DNA of 64,000 nucleotides from Jeotgalicoccus psychrophilus DSM 19085 (GTDB taxonomy: Bacteria; Bacillota; Bacilli; Staphylococcales; Salinicoccaceae): assembly GCF_000425845.1 (NCBI RefSeq), contig NZ_AUEF01000001.1:248001-312000 (forward strand). Direction: 5' to 3'. The notes beneath the pieces were generated by a model, which saw nothing but the letters and a program-made list of their open reading frames with translations, made no database searches and was not told where the DNA came from. Both the position numbers and the translations under genes were made by a program. Position 1 is the stretch's first letter. The number at the start of each line of letters is the position of its first letter. Below are positions 61,686-64,000 of the stretch, piece by piece.

Positions 61686-62264
61686 ATGTCACAGGGCGAA
61701 CGTGATTTACAGGAAATACATGGAACTAAACGACGTGCTGATGCTTTTTACAGCAATCAGATGATTGACTATTTAAATGAAGAAATGCAGCATTACCTGC
61801 TCCGCCAGACATTTATATTTATCGCAACGAGTGATAAGGACGGCAACTGCGACTCTTCATTTAAAGCAGGTGAACAGGGATTCATTCACCTGCTTGATGA
61901 CAAGCGTCTGATGTATCCGGAATACCGCGGCAACGGCGTTATGGCTTCGTTAGGGAACATACTGGAGAATCCGCATATCGGACTCCTGTTAATTGATTTC
62001 TTTGACGATCAGATCGGTCTTCATATTAACGGTGCAGCTGAAATTATAGAAAATGAAAACATACATGAAGTAGCACCGAATGTAACAGATGACCGTGCTG
62101 AACGCTGGGTAGTCGTGACTGTACACGAAGCATATATCCACTGTTCAAAACATATCCCTCATCTCGTCGACACTAAAAATTTAAGAGATTGGGGAACCGA
62201 CGATACCGCTAAAAAAGGCGGCGACTATTTTAAAGTCAAGCAGAGTAACAAAGACCGAAAATAA
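61686..62264 (+). CDS. Pyridoxamine 5'-phosphate oxidase-like FMN-binding protein
   Basis: This 192-residue protein has the split-barrel pattern of the pyridoxamine-phosphate-oxidase superfamily (RQTFIFIATSDKDGNCDSSF, PEYRGNGVMASLGNILENPH, VHEAYIHCSKHIP). Such proteins bind FMN or F420 and reduce or oxidise small molecules. The substrate is unknown. I chose ATG 61686 behind AAGGAG rather than the longer frame. The stop lies 3 bp from the convergent cpsB-like gene, with no terminator between. Confidence 0.8.
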   Translation: MSQGERDLQEIHGTKRRADAFYSNQMIDYLNEEMQHYLLRQTFIFIATSDKDGNCDSSFKAGEQGFIHLLDDKRLMYPEYRGNGVMASLGNILENPHIGLLLIDFFDDQIGLHINGAAEIIENENIHEVAPNVTDDRAERWVVVTVHEAYIHCSKHIPHLVDTKNLRDWGTDDTAKKGGDYFKVKQSNKDRK

Positions 62265-62267
62265 TTA

Positions 62268-62975
62268 TTACTTATTATCAAGGACGTCCCTTGCCGCCTG
62301 CTTCATCTGTGCTACATAGGACTGTCCAAGGTCGTTACCGATAATTTCAAATGCTTCCTTAGACATAAAAGGACGGTATTTAGCGTGATGAGCATCGCTT
62401 GCAACGATATGAATCAGCCCTTTTTTTATCAGCTTGAGAGAATTATCCTGCAGATCACTGCCAAACTCTCCGCATACCGAAGCTGCTGTCACCTGTGCCA
62501 GTGCTCCGTCTTTAATTAGACGTGCCAGAATCTGCTGGTTTTCAACGAGCGGACGGCAGCGTTCCGGGTGCGCGATAATCGGTGTCAGTCCGAGCTCGCC
62601 GAGTGCAGTAAATACTTCATCGACATCTTCACGGAGTTCAGTAAATGAAAACTCGACGAGAATATAATTACTGCCGGCGAGCGTCAGAGCCTCACCGCTT
62701 CTGAGCTCATCAATTAAGACATCGTTAATACGGATTTCCTGACCCGGGTGTACTTTTATTTGAAGATTATTATCCGCAATAATACTCTCAACTTCCAATA
62801 ACTTCTGTTTTACGACACTCGCTGGTGTAATATACGTTCCGCTGTGATGATGAGGCGTAACAATAATATCAGTTATCCCCTGCTCTACTGCCTGGTTGAG
62901 TAAATTCAATGTTTCTTCTGATGACTTTGGACCATCGTCGACATTTATCAATAAGTGATTATGAATATCTATCAT
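62268..62975 (-). CDS. CpsB/CapC-type manganese tyrosine-protein phosphatase
   Basis: This 235-residue PHP-fold phosphatase begins MIDIHNHLLINVDDGPKSSE and has the metal motifs ITDIIVTPHHHSGTY, PIIAHPERCRP and IVASDAHH. Such enzymes dephosphorylate the tyrosine kinase that controls capsule or polysaccharide chain length (YwqE, CpsB, CapC). The cognate kinase is not in the window. A frameshifted glycosyltransferase gene lies upstream on the same strand. Confidence 0.9.
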   Translation of the reverse strand: MIDIHNHLLINVDDGPKSSEETLNLLNQAVEQGITDIIVTPHHHSGTYITPASVVKQKLLEVESIIADNNLQIKVHPGQEIRINDVLIDELRSGEALTLAGSNYILVEFSFTELREDVDEVFTALGELGLTPIIAHPERCRPLVENQQILARLIKDGALAQVTAASVCGEFGSDLQDNSLKLIKKGLIHIVASDAHHAKYRPFMSKEAFEIIGNDLGQSYVAQMKQAARDVLDNK

Positions 62976-63069
62976 TAAACTCTCTCCATTCGCTATTGTT
63001 ATATCATTATAACGCTAATAATGGATTAGATAAAAACATCCGTTTGTTCTTAACAGTAATATTACAATC

Positions 63070-63100
63070 AAAAATATACCGCCCAATGGACGGTATAATA
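63070..63100 (-). terminator. Terminator of the glycosyltransferase gene
   Basis: On the minus strand, TATACCGTCC / GGGCGGTATA around ATT is followed by TTTTT. Confidence 0.9.
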
Positions 63101-63107
63101 GTTCTGT

Positions 63108-64000
63108 TCATTTATTCAGCACTTCAATCAGCTGCATCCACTGCTCACCTGTATTTACTTTATTGTATCGATCTGCGCCGATTCGTACTTCACGATAGAT
63201 CGCTTCAGAATCATGACACTCCAGCAGCATTCGAACCTTATTATACAGTTCCTCTTCATCATCTAACGGCACTAAATAGCCTGTTTGGCCATCGTCAATA
63301 ATTTCTGAAGGACCGTAGTCAATATTATAACTTACAGAAGGTACACCGTAAGATGAAGCTTCCAGCAGTGCCAATGAAAAACCTTCCATTCTGCTGGTCA
63401 GCAGGTTTACATGTGATTTTGAAAACTCGGCAGCTAAATCAGTAACAAATCCTCTTAGAAACACATTATCTGTTAAATCCTGGTCTTCAATCATTTTTTT
63501 TAAGTTTCGCATGTTCAGCACCTGCACCGAACATATGAAGCTGTATATTTCCATACTCATTCTTCAGTTTTTTAACGAGCCTGAGCTGATGATCGAGCTG
63601 TTTTTCAACTGCGTATCTGGCAACTGAAATAAGTCTCGGCACTGCTGATGCCCGCATACCCGACATCATATTTTTCTCTTCGATAAAACCTGCGGGAATA
63701 TTCCATACAGGCACTTTTTCGTCTATTAATTTCTCAACATCTTCCCGCTGCTGTTGTGTTGAAGTAATCATACCCTTGAAACGTTCCAAATTATTAAATA
63801 AGTCTTTATATGTATTTTTTACATTGCCGAATTCAGCACTGTGGCCGTATTTTAAATGAGTACTGTGCAAGACAGCAATAACAGGAATATCCGGATGGGT
63901 ATTGGCTAAACCTAGTGCTGTAACATTATTCTTATCACTGAAGAAAAAATCGCCCTGCTTATAAATACTCTCAGCGAATATTGTCAGCAATTCGCTTTCA
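63108..64000 (-). pseudogene. Glycosyltransferase (GT4/TagE-like), frameshifted, runs off the window
   Basis: Two overlapping minus-strand frames together give one GT-B glycosyltransferase C-terminal region. The first reads from the window edge to LHMFGAGAEHAKLKK. The second continues MIEDQDLTDNVFLRGFV, then SRMEGFSLALLEASSYGVPS and GPSEIIDDGQTGYLVP, the nucleotide-sugar-binding region. The switch falls in a run of eight A residues (plus-strand T run 63494-63501). Seven would restore the frame. It resembles poly(glycerol-phosphate) glucosyltransferases and capsule enzymes. It may be a pseudogene, a phase-variable gene or a sequencing error. The N-terminus lies beyond base 64000. Confidence 0.78.

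Overview
The window reads as chromosome from a low-GC Gram-positive coccus of the Staphylococcaceae (Jeotgalicoccus/Salinicoccus/Macrococcus-like). This is inferred from gene order and protein families: sbcC-sbcD, lexA beside a divergent small SOS gene, ynzC, tkt, yneF, a yneK-like gene with ccdC and ccdA, panB-panC with a divergent panE-like gene, and selO. No search was run, so the genus is a guess. No tRNA, rRNA, CRISPR array or intact transposase gene was seen.

Layout. 0-6 kb is a scarred accessory zone. It holds a membrane glycosyltransferase next to a truncated, frameshifted HEAT-repeat gene that abuts a DUF5058 membrane protein pair; a DJ-1/PfpI protein; a lipoprotein sortase; and an ECF sigma gene fused out of frame to the tail of a sortase-type surface protein. 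6-21 kb holds core functions: butanediol dehydrogenase, SCO copper chaperone, SbcCD nuclease, a DUF1659/DUF2922/YvrJ mini-gene trio, yneK-ccdC-ccdA, a heterodimeric ABC exporter and an AbgT transporter. 20.7-26 kb has three tandem paralogous peptide-binding lipoproteins with no permease genes. 26-31 kb is yneF-tkt-ynzC and the lexA SOS region. 31-36 kb holds panBC, panE, dedA and selO. 36-41 kb carries three YkvI-family transporter paralogues and a NERD protein.

41-61 kb is an allantoin catabolic island. An eight-gene minus-strand operon (allC-allE-allD-allD-allF-allG-allH-arcC) is flanked by allB, a PucR regulator, two related MFS transporters, a DASS anion transporter, an alpha/beta hydrolase and a PucG-like aminotransferase. 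The inferred route is allantoin > allantoate > ureidoglycine > ureidoglycolate > oxalurate > oxamate + carbamoyl phosphate, and then ATP through carbamate kinase. PucG offers a transamination shortcut from ureidoglycine to oxalurate. 61-64 kb ends in a small unknown gene, an FMN-binding protein, a CpsB-type phosphatase and a frameshifted glycosyltransferase that runs off the window.

The most unusual signal is not a gene. Seven intergenic spacers carry tandem arrays whose period is exactly 41 bp each time, although the unit sequence differs from array to array. Most units contain an inverted repeat around a 7-nt centre, and six of the seven arrays lie between convergent genes.
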